The translations under genes and the position numbers were made by a program. This document shows positions 1-14,848 of a stretch of DNA of 64,000 nucleotides, one piece after another. The notes below the pieces were generated by a model. The model searched no databases. It had not been told where the DNA came from and saw only the letters and a program-made list of their open reading frames with translations. Numbering within the stretch: position 1 is the first letter of the stretch; each line of letters starts with the position of its first letter. Source of the stretch: Procambarus clarkii. Taxonomy: Eukaryota > Arthropoda > Malacostraca > Decapoda > Cambaridae. The stretch is from the NCBI RefSeq assembly GCF_040958095.1, contig NC_091230.1, forward strand, positions 12,085,928 to 12,149,927, written 5' to 3'.

Positions 1-3000
1 ATCTATATAATACGAAACCTCGCTCTATGATTCAAAGTTAAAATCCTCAAATTTGATATATAATTCACTTTTTCACGTTTTTCATTTCATATTACGTAAA
101 TATATTCATTTTTACCAATATTTCGATACTATTTCATGTAGTATCACGATATGTTATTTGGCCTTCAAATCTCAGAATTTTGCATAATATTGCGATTTAA
201 GGAAGTTTTCTTCCATTTTGTTTCCTACTAAAATTTTAGAATTTAGTAATATTTTGACGTTTATCATCCCCTTTTCCTATATGTGATATAAACAAAATAT
301 CATTGAATTAGGCAATATTTTGCTGTTTTTCCACATTTTTGTGAATTTTCAGTTTATTGTTATTAATTCATTATATATACGATAAAAATGATGCAAACAC
401 ATAATTCATTAGAAATTATCCTTAAATTCTTCATTTTAAATCAAATATTTGTTTCTCGTTAAAATACAGAGTAAGATATTAAAAAGGGGAGAAGTTCTGT
501 TTTTATTGCATATACCGAAGTTTCAGCCGGATTAAAGCTGTTTTACGTGTACATCTTCAATCGGTAATATCAACGGAAAATCAGGAACATTTTAGTTAAT
601 TCTAATGAAAACACATTGATTTTTATCATTTGTATTGGAAACAACATTGTCATATGTCTTTTCATGGATCTAAATATTACGAAACCTCGCTTTATGATTC
701 GAAGTTAAAATCCCAAATTTGGTATAATAGTGACTTTTTTCACGTTTTTCATGTAGTTTGATAGTACGTAAATATATTCATTTTTACCAATATATCGATA
801 CTATTTCAAGTTTTCTCACGATATGTGATTTGTCCTTCATATCTCAGAATTTCGCAAATTTTCCATTTTCAGCAAGTTTCTTGCATTTTGTTTTGTACTA
901 AAAATCGTCGAATTTAGCAATATTTCGACTTTTATCAATCCCCTTTTCCTTTATGTGATTTTAACAAAATATCATCGAACTAGGCAATATTTTGCCGTTT
1001 TTCCACGTTTTTGTAAATTTTCAGTTCATTGGTATTAATTCAATAAATATACGATAAAAATAATGCAAACACATAATTGATTAGATAATAAACTTAAATA
1101 CTTAATTTTCATTCATCTATTTGTTTCTCGTTAAAATACTGAGTAAGATATTGAAAAGGGGAGAACTTCGGTTTTTATTGCATATATCGACGTTTCAGCT
1201 GGATTAGAGCGTTTTTACGTGTACATCTTTTACCGGTAATATAAACGGAAAATCAGGAACAATTGAGTTAATTCTAATGAAAACACATTGATTTTTATCA
1301 TTTGTATTGGAAACAACATTGTCATATGTCTTTTCTTTGATCTAAATATTACGAAACCTCGCTTGAAGATTCGAATTTAAAATCCTCAAATTTGGTATAA
1401 TAGTGACTTTTTTCACGTTTTTCATGTAGTTCGATATTACGTAAATAAATTCATTTTTTACCAATATTTTGATACAATTTCATGTAGTATCACGATATGT
1501 GATTTGGCCTTCAAATCTCCGAACTTCGCATAATATTGCATTTTAAGGAAGTTTTCTTGCATTTTGTTTCGTACTAAAAATCATCGAATTTAGCAATATT
1601 TTGACGTTTATCATCCACCTTTTCCAATATGTGATATAAACAAAATATCATCGAAATAGGCAATATTTTGCCGTTTTTCCACGTTTTTGTGAATTTTCAG
1701 TTTATTGTTATTAATTCAATAAATATACGATAAAAATGATGCAAACACATAATTGATTAGAAATTAACCTTAAATACTTCATTTTCAATCAACTATTTGT
1801 TTCTCGTTAAAATGCTTGTTAAGATATTGAAAAGGGGAGAACTTCGGTTTTTATTGCATATATCGACGTTTCAGCTGGATTAGAGCGTTTTTACGTGTAC
1901 ATCTTCCATCGGTAATATCAACGGAAAATCAGGAACATTTTAGTTAATTCTAATGAAAACACATTGATTTTTATCATTTGTATTGGAAACAACATTGTCA
2001 TATGTCTTTTCTTGGATCTAAATATTACGAAACCTAGCTTGATGATTCGAATTTAAAATCCTCAAATTTGGTATAATAGTGACTTTTTTCACGTTTTTCA
2101 TGTAGTTTGATATTATGTAAATATATTCATTTTATACCAATATTTTGATACTATTTCATGTAGCATCACGATATGTGATTTGGCCTTCAAATCTCAGAAC
2201 TTCGCAACTTCGCATTTTAAGGAAGTTTTCTTGCATTTTGTTTCGTACTAAAAATCATCGAATTTAGCAATATTTTGACGTTGCTCAATCCCCTTTTCCT
2301 TTATGTGATTTAAACAAAATATCATCGAATTAGGCATTATATGGCCGTTTTCCACGTTTTTGTAAATTTTCAGTTTATTGGTAATAATTCATTAAATATA
2401 CGCTAAAAATATGCAAAAACATAATTGATTAGAAATTAACCTTAAATACTTCATTTTCAATCAACTATTAGTTTCTCGTTAAAATACTGAGTAAGATATT
2501 GAAAAGGGGAAAAGTTCTGTTTTTAATGCATATATCGACGTTTCAGCCGGATTAGAGCGGCTTTACGTGTACATCTTCCATCAGTAATATCAACGGAAAA
2601 TCAGGAACATTTTAGTTAATTCTAATGAAAACACATTGATTTTTATCATTTGTATTGGAAACAACATTGTCATATGTCTTTTCTTGGATCTAAATATTAC
2701 GAAACCTCGCTTTATGATTCGACGTTAAAATCCTCAAATTTGGTATAAAAGTGACTTTTTCACGTTTCTCATGTAGTTTTATAGAACGAAAATATATTCA
2801 TTTTTACCAATATTTCGATACTATTATATGTTTTCTCACGATATGTGATTTGGCCTTCATATCTCAGAATTTCGCAAATTTTGCATTTTTAAGCAAGTTG
2901 CTTGCATTTCGTTTTGTATTAAAAATCCTCGAATTTAGCAATATTTTGACGTTTATCAATCCCCTTTACCTTTATGTAATTTAAACAAAATATCATCGAA

Positions 3001-6000
3001 TTAGGCAATATTTTGCCGTTTTTCCACTTGTTGTAAATTTTCAGTTTAGTGGTATTAATTCATTAAATATACGATAAAAATGATGCAAACACATAATTGA
3101 TTAGAAATTAACCTTAAATACTTCTTTTTCAATCAACTATTTGTTTCTCGTTAAAATACTGAGTAAGATATTGAAAAGGGGAGAATGTCGGTTTTTATTG
3201 CATATATCGACGTTTCAGCTGGATTAGAGCGTTTTTACGTGTACATCTTTTACCGGTAATATAAACGGAAAATCAGGAACATTTGAGTTAATTCTAATGA
3301 AAACACATTGATTTTTATCATTTGTATTGGAAACAACATTGTCATATGTCTTTTCATGGATCTAAATATTACGAAACCTCGCTTTATGATTCGAAGTTAA
3401 ATCCTCAAATTTGGTATAATAGTGACTTTTTTCACGTTTTTCATGTAGTTTGATAGTACGTAAATATATTCATTTTTACCAATATATCGATACTATTTCA
3501 AGTTTTCTCACGATATATGATTTGTCCTTCATATCTCAGAATTTCGCAAATTTTCCATTTTAAGCAAGTTTCTTGCATTTTGTTTTGTACTAAAAATCGT
3601 CGAATTTAGCAATATTTCGACGTTTATCAATCCCCTTTTCCTTTATGTGATTTTAACAAAATATCATCGAACTAGGCAATATTTTGCCGTTTTTCCACCT
3701 TTTTGTAAATTTTCAGTTCATTGGTATTAATTCAATAAATATACGATAAAAATAATGCAAACACATAATTGATTAGATAATAAACTCAAATACTTAATTT
3801 TCATTCATCTATTTGTTTCTCGTTAAAATACTGAGTAAGATATTGAAAAGAGGAGAACTTCGGTTTTTATTGCATATATCGACGTTTCAGCTGGATTAGA
3901 GCGTTTTTACGTGTACATCTTTTATCGGTAATATAAACGGAAAATCAGGAACATTTGAGTTAATTCTAATGAAAACACATTGATTTTTATCATTTGTATT
4001 GGAAACAACATTGTCATATGTCTTTTCTTTGATCTAAATATTACGAAACCTCGCTTGATGATTCGAATTTAAAATCCTCAAATTTGGTATAATAGTGACT
4101 TTTTTCACGTTTTTCATGTAGTTTGATATTATGTAAATATATTCATTTTTTACCAATATTTTGATACTATTTCATGTAGTATCACGATATGTGAGTTGGC
4201 CTTCAAATCTCAGAACTTCGCATAATATTGCATTTTAAGGAAGTTTTCTTGCATTTTGTTTCGTACTAAAAATCATCGAATTTAGTAATATTTTGACGTT
4301 TATCATCCCCCTTTTCCAATATGTGATATAAACAAAATATCATCGAAATAGGCAATATTTTGCCGTTTTTCGACGTTTTTGTAAATTTTCAGTTTATTGT
4401 TATTAATTCAATAAACTTAAGATAAAAAAGATGCAAACACATACTTGATTAGAAATTTACCTCAAATACTTCATTTTCAATCAATTATTTGTTTCTCGTT
4501 AAAATATTGAGTAAGATATTGCAAGGGGGAGAAGTTCTGTTTTTATTGCATATATCGACGTTTCAGCTGGATTAGAGCTGTTTTACGTGTACATCTTCCA
4601 CCGGTAATATCAACGGAAAATCAGGAACATTTTAGTTAATTCTAATGAAAACACATTGATTTTTATCATTTGTATTGGAAACAACATTGTCATATGTCTT
4701 TTCTTGGATTTAAATATTACGAAACCTCGCTCTATGATTTGAAGTTAAAATCCTCAAATTTGGTATAATAGTGACTTTTTTCACGTTTTTCATGTAGTTC
4801 GATATTACGTAAATAAATTCATTTTATACCAATATTTCGATACTATTTCATGTTTTCCCACGATATGTGATTTGGCCTTCATATCTCAGAATTTCGCATA
4901 ATATTGTATTTTTAGGCAGTTTTCTTGCATTTTGTTTCGTACTAAAAATTATCGAATTTAGTAATATTTTGACGTTTATCATCCCCCTTTTCCTATATCT
5001 GATATAAACAAAATATCATCGAATTAGGCAAAATTTTGCCGTTTTTCCACGTTTTTGTGAATTTTCAGTTTATTGTTATTAATTCAATAAACATACGATA
5101 AAAATGATGCAAACACATAATTGATTAGAAATTAACCTTAAATACTTCATTTTCAATCAACTATTTGTTTCTCGTTAAAATGCTGTATAAGATATTGAAA
5201 AGGGGAGAACTTCGGTTTTTATTGCATATATCGACGTTTCAGCTGGATTAGAGCGTTTTTACGTGTACATCTTCCATCGGTAATATCAACGGAAAATCAG
5301 GAACATTTTAGTTAATTCTAATGAAAACACATTGATTTTTATCATTTGTATTGGAAACAACATTGTCATATGTCTTTTCTTTGATCTAAATATTACGAAA
5401 CCTCGCTCAATGATTCGACGTTAAAATCCTCAAATTTGGTATAATAGTGACTTTTTTCACGTTTTTCATGTAGTTTTATAGTACGAAAATATATTCATTT
5501 TTTACCAATATTTCGATACTATTTCATCTTTTCTCACTATATGTGATTTGGCCTTCATATCTCAGAATTTCGCAAATTTTGCATTTTTAAGCAAGTTTCT
5601 TGCATTTTGTTTTGTACTAAAAATCCTCGAATTTAGCAATATTTTGACGTTTATCAATCCCCTTTTCCTTCATGTGCTTTAAACAAAATATCATCGAATT
5701 AGGCAATATTTTGCCGTTTTTCCACGTTTTTTTAAATTTTCAGTTTATTGGTATTGATTCATTAAATATACGATAAAAATGATGCAAACACATAATTGAT
5801 TAGAAATTAACCTTAAATACTTCATTTTCAATCAACTATTTGTTTCTCGTTAAAATACTGAGTAAGATATTGAAAAAGGGAGAAGTTCTGTTTTTATTGT
5901 ATATATCGACGTTTCAGCCGGATTAGAACGGTTTTACGTGTTCATCTTCCATCGGTAATATCAACGGAAAATCAGGAACATTTGAGTTAATTCTAATGAA

Positions 6001-6071
6001 AACACATTGATTTTTATCATTTGTATTGGAAACAACATTGTCATATGTCTTTTCTTGGATCTAAATATTAC

Positions 6072-6658
6072 GAAACCTCGCTTGATGATTCGAATTTAAA
6101 ATCCTCAAATTTGGTATAATAGTGACTTTTTTCACGTTTTTCATGTAGTTTGATATTATGTAAATATATTCATTTTTTACCAATATTTTGATACTATTTC
6201 ATGTAGTATCACGATATGTGATTTAGCCTTCAAATCTCAGAACTTCGCATAATATTGCATTTCAAGGAAGTTTTCTTGCATTTTGTTTCGAACTAAAAAT
6301 CATCGAATTTAGTAATATTTTGACGTTTATCATCCCGCTCTTCCTATATGTGATATAAACAAAATGTCATCGAATTAGGCAATATTTTGCCGTTTTTCAA
6401 GGTTTCTTGAATTTTCAGTTTATTGTTATTAATTCAATAAACATACGATAAAAATGATGCAAACACATACTTGATTAGAAATTAACCTTAAATACTTTAT
6501 TTTCAATCAACTATTTGTTTTTCGTTAATATATTGAGTAAGATATTGCAAGGGGAGAGGTTCTGTTTTTTTTTGCATATATCGACGTTTCAGCTGGATTA
6601 GAGCGGTTTGTATTGGAAACAACATTGTCATATGTCTTTTCTTGGATCTAAATATTAC
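6072..6658. repeat. Type A satellite monomer with ~88-bp 3' deletion (copy 1)
   Basis: This monomer is 587 bp instead of about 675. Near 6608 the sequence jumps from GATTAGAGCGGTT straight to TGTATTGGAAAC, skipping the part that normally holds the TTACGTGTACATC to TTTTTATCAT stretch. It also carries the private variants GATTTAGCC, TTTCAAGGAAG and TTTCGAACTAA. The same lesion and variants appear at 8006 and 35450. Confidence 0.88.
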
Positions 6659-8005
6659 GAAACCTCGCTCTATGATTTGAAGTTAAAAATCCTTAAATTT
6701 CGTATAATAGTGACTTTTTTCACGTTTTTCATGTAGTTCGATATTAAGTAAATATATTCATTTTTTACCAATATTTCGATACTATTTCATGTTTTCTCGC
6801 GATATGTGATTTGGCCTTCATATCTCAGAATTTCGCATAATATTGCATTTTAAGCAGTTTTCTTTTATTTTGTTTCGTACTAAAAATCATCGAATTTAGT
6901 AATATTTTAACGTTTTTCGTCCCCATTTTCCTATATGTGATATTAACAAAATATCATCGAATTAGGCAATATTTTGCCGTTTTTCCACGTTTTTGTGAAT
7001 TTTCAGTTTATTGTTATTAATTCAATAAATATATGATATAAATGATGCAAACACATAATTGATTAGAAATTAACCTTAAATACTTCATTTTCAATCAACT
7101 ATTTGTTTCTTGTTAAAATATTGAGTAAGATATTGGAAGGGGAAAAGTTCTGTTTTTATTGTATATATCGACGTTTCAGCTGGATTAGAGCAGTTTTACG
7201 TGTACATCTTCCATCGGTAATATCAACAGAAAATCAGGAATATTTTAGTTAATTCTAATGAACATACATTGATTTTTATCATTTGTATTGGAAACAACAT
7301 TGTCATATGTCTTTTCTTGGATCTAAATATTACGAAACCTCGCTTTATGATTCGAAGTTAAATTCCTCAAATTTGGTATAATAGTGACTTTTTGACGTTT
7401 TTCATGTAGTTTTATAGTACGTAAGTATATTCATTTTTACCAATATATCGATACTATTTCAAGTTTTCTCACGATACGTGATTTGGCCTTCATATCTCAG
7501 AATTTCGCAATTTTTTCATTTTAAGCAAGTTTCTTGCATTTTGTTTTGTACTAAAAATCGTCGAATTTAGCAATATTTCGACGTTTATCAATCCCCTTTT
7601 CCTTTATGTGATTTAAACAAAATATCATCGAATTAGGCAATATTTTGCCGTTTTTCCACGTTTTTGTAAATTTTCAGTTCATTGGTATTAATTCAATATA
7701 TATACGATAAAAATAATGCAAACACATAATTGATTAGATAATAAACTTAAATACTTCATTTTCAATCATCTATTTGTTTCTCGTTAAAATACTGAGTAAG
7801 ATATTGAAAAGGGGAGAACTTCGGTTTTTATTGCATATATCGACGTTTCAGCTGGATTAGAGCGTTTTTACGTGTACATCTTCCATCGGTAATATAAACG
7901 GAAAATCAGGAACATTTTAGTTAATTCTAATGAAAACACATTGATTTTTATCATTTGTATTGGAAACAACATTGTCATATGTCTTTTCTTGGATCTAAAT
8001 ATTAC

Positions 8006-8591
8006 GAAACCTCGCTTGATGATTCGAATTTAAAATCCTCAAATTTGGTATAATAGTGACTTTTTTCACGTATTTCATGTAGTTTGATATTATGTAAATA
8101 TATTCATTTTTTACTAATATTTTGATACTATTTCATGTAGTATCACGATATGTGATTTAGCCTTCAAATCTCAGAACTTCGCATAATATTGCATTTCAAG
8201 GAAGTTTTCTTGCATTTTGTTTCGAACAAAAAATCATTGAATTTAGTAATATTTTGACGTTTATCATCCCCCTCTTCCTATATGTGATACAAACAAAATA
8301 TCATCGAATTAAGCAATTTTTTGCCGTTTTTCAAGGTTTCTTGAATTTTCAGTTTATTGTTATTAATTCAATAAACATACGATAAAAATGATGCAAACAA
8401 ATACTTGATTAGAAATTAACCTTAAATGCTTCATTTTCAATCAACTATTTGTTTTTCGTTAAAATATTGAGTAAGATATTGCAAGGGGAGAAGTTCTGTT
8501 TTTATTGCATATATCGACGTTTCAGCTGGATTAGAGCGGTTTTTATTGGAAACAATATTGTCATATGTCTTTTCTTGGATCTAAATATTAC
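8006..8591. repeat. Type A satellite monomer with ~88-bp 3' deletion (copy 2)
   Basis: The monomer is 586 bp, with the same internal join as the copy at 6072. At the junction near 8540 it reads GAGCGGTTTTTATTGG rather than GAGCGGTTTGTATTGG. The linked variants GATTTAGCC, TTTCAAGGAAG and TTTCGAAC are present. It lies two monomers downstream of the first copy, so local tandem copying explains it best. Confidence 0.86.
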
Positions 8592-9931
8592 GAAACCTCG
8601 CTCTATAATTTGAAGTTAAAAATCCTTAAATTTCGTATAATAGTGACTTTTTTCACGTTTTTCATGTAGTTCGATATTACGTAAATATATTCATTTTTTA
8701 CCAATATTTCGATACTATTTCATGTTTTTTCACGATATGTGATTTGGCCTTCATATCTCAGAATTTCGCAAATTTTGCATTTTTAAGCAAGTTTCTTGCA
8801 TTTTGTTTTGTACTAAAAATCCTCGAATTTAGCAATATTTTGACGTTTATCAATCCCCTTTTCCGTCATGTGCTTTAAACAAAATATCATCGAATTAGGC
8901 AATATTTTGCCGTTTTTCCACGTTTTTGTAAATTATCAGTTTATTGGTATTGATTCATTAAATATACGACAAAAATGATGCAAACACATAATTGATTAGA
9001 AATTAAGCTTAAATACTTCATTTTCAATCAACTATTTGTTTCTCGTTAAAATACTGAGTAAGATATTGAAAAAGGAAGAAGTTCTGTTTTTATTGCATAT
9101 TTCGACGTTTCAGCCGGATTAGAACGGTTTTACGTGTTCATCTTCCATCGGTAATATCAACGAAAAATCAGGAACATTTTAGTTAATTCTAATGAAAACA
9201 CATTGATTTTTATCATTTGTATTGGAAACAACATTGTCATATGTATTTTCTTGGATCTAAATATTACGAAACCTCGCTTTATGATTGGAAGTTAAAATCC
9301 TAAAATTTGGTATAATAGTGACTTTTTTTTCACGTTTTCCATGTAGTTTGATTGTTCGTAAATATATTCATTTTTTACCAATATTTCGATACTATTTCAT
9401 GTTTTTTCACGATAGGTGATTTGGCCTTCATATCTCAGAATTTCGCAAATTTTGCATTTTTAAGCAAGTTTCTTGCATTTTGTTTTATACTAAAAATCCT
9501 CGAATTTAGCAATATTTCGACGTTTATCAATTCCCTTTTTAAACAAAATATCATCGAATTAGGCAATATTTTCCCGTTTTTCTACGTTTTTGTAAATTTT
9601 CAGTTCATTGGTATTAATTCATTAAATATACGATAACAATAATGCAAACACATAATTGATTAGATTATAACCTTAAATACTTCATTTTTAATCATCTATT
9701 TGTTTCTCTTTAAAATACTGAGTAAGATATTGAAAAGGGGATAACTTTGGTTTTTTTTGCATATATCGACATTTCAGCTGGATTAGAGCGGTTTTACGTG
9801 TACAACTTCCATCGGTAATATAAACGGAAAATCAGGAACATTTTAGTTAATTCTAATGAAAACACATTGATTTTTATCATTTGTATTGGAAACAACATTG
9901 TCATATGTCTTTTCTTAGATCTAAATATTGC

Positions 9932-10098
9932 GAAACCTCGCTCTATTATTCGAAGTTAAAATCCTCAAATTTGGTATAATAGTGACTTTTTTCACGTTTT
10001 TCATGTAGTTTGATATTACGTAAATATATTTTTTACCAATATTTTGATACTATTTCATGTAGTATCTTTTTATGTCTTTTCTTAGATCTAAATATTAC
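9932..10098. repeat. Severely shortened satellite monomer, 167 bp
   Basis: Two phase markers lie only 167 bp apart. The first half of a monomer runs to CATGTAGTATC and then jumps to TTTTTATGTCTTTTCTTAG, the end of a monomer just before the next marker. About 500 bp are missing, consistent with a deletion or unequal exchange between two monomers. A matching shortened monomer exists at 14683. Confidence 0.92.
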
Positions 10099-12791
10099 GA
10101 AACCTCGCTTGATGATTCGAAGTTAAAATCCTCAAATTTGGTATAATAGTGACTTTTTTCACGATTTTCATGTAGTTTGATATTACGTAAATATATTCAT
10201 TTTTTACCAATATTTTGATACTATTTCATGTAGTATCACGATATGTGATTTGGCCTTCAAATCTCAGAACTTCGCATAATATTGCATTTTAAGGAAGTTT
10301 TCTTGCATTTTGCTTCGCACTAAAAATCATCGAATTTAGTAATATTTTGACGTTTATCATCCCCCTTTTCCGATATCTGATATAAACAAAATATAATCGA
10401 ATTAGGCAATATTTTGCAGTTTTTCCACGTTTTTGTGAATTTTCAATTTATTGTTATTAATTCAATAAATATACGATAAAAATGATGCAAACACATAATT
10501 GATTAGAAATTAACCTTAAATACTTCATTTTCAGTCAACAATTTGTTTCTCGTTAAAATATTGAGTAAGATATTGCAAGGGGAGAAGTTTTGTTTTTATT
10601 GCATATATCGACGTTTCAGCTGAATTAGAGCGGTTTTACGTGTACATCTTCCATCGGTAATATCAACGAAAAATCAGGAACATTTTAGTTAATTCTAATG
10701 AAAACACATTGATTTTTATCATTTGTATTGGAAACAACATTGTCATATGTCTTTTCATGGATCTAAATATTACGAAACCTCGCTTTATGATTCGAAGTTA
10801 AATTCCTCAAATTTGGTATAATAGTGACCTTTTTCACGTTTTTCATGTAGTTTTATAGTACGTAAGTATATTCATTTTTACCAATATATCTATACTATTC
10901 CAAGTTTTCTCACGATAAGTGATTTGGCCTTCATATCTCAGAATTTCGCAAATTTTCCATTTTAAGCAAGTTTCTTGCATTTTGTTTTGTACTAAAAATC
11001 GTCGAATTTAGCAATATTTCGACGTTTATCAATCCCCTTTTCCTTTATGTGATTTAAACAAAATATCATCGAATTAGGCAATATTTTGCCGGTTTTCCAC
11101 GTTTTTGTAAATTTTTAGTTCATTGGTATTAATTCAATAAATATACGATAAAAATAATGCAAACACATAATTGATTAGATAATAAACTTAAATACTTCAT
11201 TTTCAATCATCTATTTGTTTCTCGTTAAAATACTGAGTAAGATATTGAAAAGGGGAGAACTTCGGTTTTTATTGCATATATCGACGTTTCAGCTGGATTA
11301 GAGCGTTTTTACGTGTACATCTTCCATCGGTAATATAAACGGAAAATCAGGAACATTTGAGTTAATTCTAATGAAAACACATTGATTTTTGTCATTTGTA
11401 TTGGAAATAACATTGTCATATGTCTTTTCTTGGATCTAAATATTACGAAACCTCGCTTGATGCTTCGAATTTAAAATCTTCAAATTTGGTATAATAGTGA
11501 CTTTTTTCCCGTTTTTCATGTCGTTTGATATTATGTAAATATGTTCATTTTTTACCAATATTTTGATACTATTTCATGTAGTATCACGATATGTGATTTG
11601 GCCTTCAAATCTCTGAACTTCGCATAATATTGCATTTTAAGGAAGTTTTCTTGCATTTTGTTTCGTACTAAAAATCATCGAATTTAGTATTATTTTGACG
11701 TTTATCATCCCCCTTTTCCTATATGTGATATAAACAAAATATCATCGAATTAGGCAATATTTGGCCGTTTTTCAACGTTTTTGTGAATTTTCAGTTTATT
11801 GTTATTAATTCAATAAACATACGATAAAAATGATGCAAACACATACTTGATTAGAAATTAACCTTAAATACTTCATTTTCAATCAACTTTTTGTTTCTCG
11901 TTAAAATATTGAGTAAGATATTGCAAGGGGAGAAGTTCTGTTTTTATTGCATATATCGACGTTTCAGCTGGATTAGAGCAGTTTTACGTGTACATCTTCC
12001 ATCGGTAATATCAACGGAAAATCAGGAACATTTTAGTTAATTCTAATGAACATACATTGATTTTTATCATTTGTATTGGAAACAACATTGTCATATGTCT
12101 TTTCTTGGATCTAAATATTACGAAACCTCGCTTTATGATTCGAAGTTAAATTCCTCAAATTTGGTATAATAGTGACTTTTTTCACGTTTTTCATGTAGTT
12201 TTATAGTACGTAAGTATATTCATTTTTACCAATATATCGATACTATTTCAAGTTTTCTCACGATAAGTGATTTGGCCTTCATATCTAAGAATTTCGCAAA
12301 TTTTCCATTTAAGCAAGTTTCTTGCATTTTGTTTTGTACTAAAAATCGTCGAATTTAGCAATATTTCGACGTTTATCAATCCCCTTTTTCTTTATGTGAT
12401 TTAAACAAAATATCATCGAATTAGGCAATATTTTGCCGGTTTTCCACGTTTTTGTAAATTTTCAGTTCATTGGTATTAATTCAATAAGTATACGATAAAA
12501 ATAATGCAAACACATAATTGATTAGATAATAAACTTAAATACTTCATTTTAAATCATCTATTTGTTTCTCGTTAAAATACTGAGTAAGATATTGAAAAGG
12601 GGAGAACTTCGGTTTTTATTGCATATATCGACGTTTCAGCTGGATTAGAGCGTTTTTACGTGTACATCTTCCATCGGTAATATAAACGGAAAATCAGGAA
12701 CAATTCAGTTAATTCTAATGAAAACACATTGATTTTTATCATTTGTATTGGAAACAACATTGTCATGTCTTTTTTTGGATCTATATAATAC

Positions 12792-13459
12792 GAAACCTCG
12801 CTCTATGATTCGAAGTTAAAATCCTCAAATTTGGTATAATAGTGACTTTTTCACGTTTTTCATTTCATATTACGTAAATATATTCATTTTTACCAATATT
12901 TCGATACTATTTAATGTAGTATCACGATATGTGATTTGGCCTTCAAATCTCAGAATTTTGCAAAATATTGCGATTTAAGGAAGTTTTCTTGCATTTTGTT
13001 TCCTACTAAAATTTTAGAATTTAGTAATATTTTGACGTTTATCACCCCCCTTTACCTATATGTGATATAAACAAAATATCATTGAATTAGGCAATATTTT
13101 GCTGTTTTTCCACATTTTTGTGAATTTTCAGTTTATTGTTATTAATTCATTATATATACGATAAAAATGATGCAAACACATAATTGATTAGAAATTATCC
13201 TTAAATACTTCATTTTAAATCAAATATTTGTTTCTCGTTAAAATACAGAGTTAGATATTAAAAAGGGGAGAAGTTCTGTTTTTATTGCATATATCGAAGT
13301 TTCAGCCGGATTAAAGCGGTTTTACGTGTACATCTTCCATCGGTAATATCAACGAAAAAACAGGAACATTTTAGTTAATTCTAATGAAAACACATTGATT
13401 TTTATCATTTCTATTGGAAACAACATTGTCATATGTCTTTTCTTGGATCTAAATATTAC
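12792..13459. repeat. Type C satellite monomer (third subfamily), representative copy
   Basis: This monomer differs from A and B by CATTTCATATTACG after the first 50 bp, TCCTACTAAAATTTTAG in the middle, CATTTTAAATCAAATATTTG and ACAGAGTTAGATATT near the end. Its marker is also preceded by CTATATAATACGAAACC instead of CTAAATATTACGAAACC. Related copies start near 13, 16865, 21366 (5' end from a type A monomer, so a hybrid) and 37382. The copy at 16865 has lost ACGAAAC from the marker. The scattered spacing of these copies suggests that they are an older subfamily moved about with larger blocks, which is an inference. Confidence 0.8.
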
Positions 13460-14019
13460 GAAACCTCGCTCTATGATTCGACGTTAAAATCCTCAAATTT
13501 GGTATAATAGTGACTTTTTTCACGTTGTTCATGTACTTTGATAGTATGAAAATATATTCATTTTTTAACAATATTTCGATACTATTTCATGTTTTCTCAC
13601 GATATGTGACTTGGCCTTCATATCTCAGAATTTCGCAAATTTTGCATTTTTAAGCAAGTTTCTTGCATTTTGTTTTGTACAAAAAATCGTCGAATTTAGC
13701 AATATTTCGACGTTTATCAATCCCCTTTTCCTTTATGTGATTTTAACAAAATATCATCGAATTAGGCAATATTTTGCCGTTTTTCCACGTTTTTGTAAAT
13801 TTTCAGTTTATTGGTATTAATTCAATAAATATACGATAAAAATAATGCAAACACATAATCGATTAGATAATAAACTTAAATACTTCATTTTCAATCATCT
13901 ATTTGTTTCTCGTTAAAACACTGAGTAAGATATTAAAAAGGGGAGAAGTTCTGTTTTTATTGCATATATCGAAGTTTCAACAACATTGTCATATGTATTT
14001 TCTTGGATCTAAATATTAC
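13460..14019. repeat. Satellite monomer with ~112-bp 3' deletion
   Basis: The monomer is 560 bp. At about 13975-13983 the sequence passes from ATATCGAAGTTTCA directly to ACAACATTGTCATATG, removing the segment between the TTTCAGC motif and GGAAACAACATTG. The short shared CAACA or TTTCA words at the join would fit a microhomology deletion. I see no second copy of this junction. Confidence 0.85.
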
Positions 14020-14682
14020 GAAACCTCGCTCTATGATTGGAAGTTAAAATCCTCAAATTTGGTATAATAGTGACTTTTTTCACGTTTTTCATGTAGTTTG
14101 ATTGTACGTAAATATATTCATTTTTTACCAATATTTCGATACTATTTCATGTTTTTTCACGATATGTGATTTGGCCTTCATATCTCAGAATTTCGCAAAT
14201 TTTGCATTTTTAAGCAAGTTTCTTGCATATTGTTTTATACTAAAAATCCTCGAATTTAGCAATATTTCGACGTTTATCAATTCCCTTTTTAAACAAAATA
14301 TCATCGAATTAGGCAATATTTTCCCGTTTTTCTACGTTTTTGTAAATGTTAAGTTCATTGGTATTAATTCATTATATATACGATAAGAATAATGCAAACA
14401 CATAATTGATTAGATTATAACCTTAAATACTTCATTTTTAATCATCTATTTGTTTCTCTTTAAAATAGTGAGTAAGATATTGAAAAGGGGGATAACGTTG
14501 TTTTTTTTTGCATATATCGACATTTCAGCTGGATTAGAGCGGTTTTACGTGTACAACTTCCATCGGTAATATAAGCGGAAAATCAGGAACATTTTAGTTA
14601 ATTCTAATGAAAACACATTGATTTTTATCATTTGTATTGGAAACAACATTGTCATATGTCTTTTCTTATATCTAAATATTGC

Positions 14683-14848
14683 GAAACCTCGCTCTATGAT
14701 TCGAAGTTAAAATCCTCAAATTTCGTATAATAGTGACTTTTTTCACGTTTTTCATGTAGTTTGATATTACGTAAATATATTTTTACCAATATTTTGATAC
14801 TATTTCATGTAATATCTTTTTATGTCTTTTCTTAGATCTAAATATTAC
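14683..14848. repeat. Severely shortened satellite monomer, 166 bp (second copy)
   Basis: This has the same internal join (ATATCTTTTTATGTC) as the copy at 9932, with a few substitutions. The preceding monomer at 14020 matches the one at 9268, sharing the unusual TTCCCTTTTTAAAC that lacks TCCTTTATGTGATT. The two blocks are therefore related by duplication with an offset of about 4750 bp. Confidence 0.92.
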